In this document: piece by piece, positions 6,116-6,143 of the stretch
Layout of the letters: every line of letters starts with the position of its first letter
Position numbering within the stretch: the stretch's first letter is position 1
Assembly (NCBI GenBank): GCA_021404985.1
Contig: QWHP01000187.1
Span: 1 to 6,143, forward strand
Source of the DNA: Actinobacteria bacterium ATB1
GTDB taxonomy: Bacteria > Actinomycetota > Acidimicrobiia > UBA2766
Direction: 5' to 3'
DNA length: 6,143 bases
Translations under genes and position numbers: made by a program
The notes under the pieces: model-generated
Told to the model about the DNA's origin: nothing
Seen by the model: only the letters and a program-made list of their open reading frames with translations
The model's database searches: none

Positions 6116-6143
6116 TCCCCCTTTTCGGAGGGGGATTTCTTTT
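6116..6143 (+). terminator. Rho-independent terminator
   Basis: TCCCCCT (6116-6122) pairs with AGGGGGA (6129-6135) around a short loop containing TTCG (6124-6127), followed at once by TTTCTTTT (6136-6143) reaching the window end. A GC stem plus T tract is the standard intrinsic terminator on the + strand. It ends either a small RNA starting near 6052 or read-through from the operon. Confidence 0.8.

Larger units (their letters stand above)
6052..6143 (+). ncRNA. Candidate small RNA or leader/attenuator transcript
   Basis: Between the candidate promoter and the T-rich terminator there is no supportable open reading frame with a ribosome binding site, yet about 90 bases form ordered structure. 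A single-stranded stretch carries six consecutive C (6062-6067). Next comes a 13-bp hairpin (6072-6114) whose loop contains a smaller stem (TGAG 6086-6089 with CTCA 6093-6096), followed one base later by the terminator hairpin. This is the layout of a short intergenic sRNA. If a gene starts beyond the window, the same structure could be its transcriptional attenuator; it could also be only the operon's terminator region. Confidence 0.35.

Noticed and set aside
6052..6143. Actinobacterial 6C RNA
   Set aside because: There is one run of six C and one of five, but the 6C family has them in hairpin loops; here the first is in an unpaired leader and the second is the arm of the terminator stem.
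4746..6143. ANL-like gene as a frameshifted full-length synthetase
   Set aside because: No frame in the 207 bases after the stop encodes the C-terminal domain, and the internal P-loop and A7 motifs are also altered.

Overview
The window is a compact, GC-rich, almost fully coding stretch of bacterial DNA. All five genes are on the + strand and are preceded by, or coupled through, clear GGAGG-type ribosome binding sites. Base composition, GTG/ATG starts and tight gene packing suggest a high-GC bacterium, perhaps an actinomycete; this is an inference and the sequence alone does not settle the phylum. No tRNA, rRNA, CRISPR array, transposase or phage gene was seen.

Layout. Bases 1-2076 hold the 3' part of a molybdopterin (Mo-bisMGD) oxidoreductase catalytic subunit of the type II DMSO reductase family (relatives: ethylbenzene, dimethylsulfide, selenate, chlorate and nitrate enzymes). 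Its N-terminal Fe-S region lies upstream of the window. After 57 bases comes a 494-aa nitroreductase-fold flavoprotein-like gene (2134-3618). Its stop overlaps the GTG start of a 180-aa four-helix membrane protein (3615-4157). Six bases later, in the same reading frame, comes a 185-aa paralogue of that membrane protein (4164-4721). After 24 bases comes a 396-aa protein resembling the large N-terminal domain of ANL (acyl-CoA synthetase/AMP-binding) enzymes, but lacking a recognisable P-loop, the hinge-region TGD motif and the whole C-terminal domain (4746-5936). Spacing and strand make the five genes a likely single operon.

The last 207 bases (5937-6143) are non-coding and unusually structured: a 13-bp inverted repeat, a near-palindrome overlapping a plausible sigma70-like promoter, a second 13-bp hairpin, and a hairpin plus T-rich tail typical of an intrinsic terminator. 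This could be a roughly 90-nt small RNA gene, a regulated leader/attenuator of a gene beyond the window, or stacked operon terminators.

Functional reading (inference): a redox enzyme locus in which a molybdenum catalytic subunit sits with a flavoprotein-like partner and two small, possibly haem- or metal-binding membrane proteins, plus a probably non-catalytic ANL-like protein that might bind an acyl-CoA, acyl-adenylate or related ligand. No Fe-S beta subunit, haem gamma subunit or TorD-like chaperone, the standard partners of type II enzymes, is visible here. The substrate cannot be deduced from the window.
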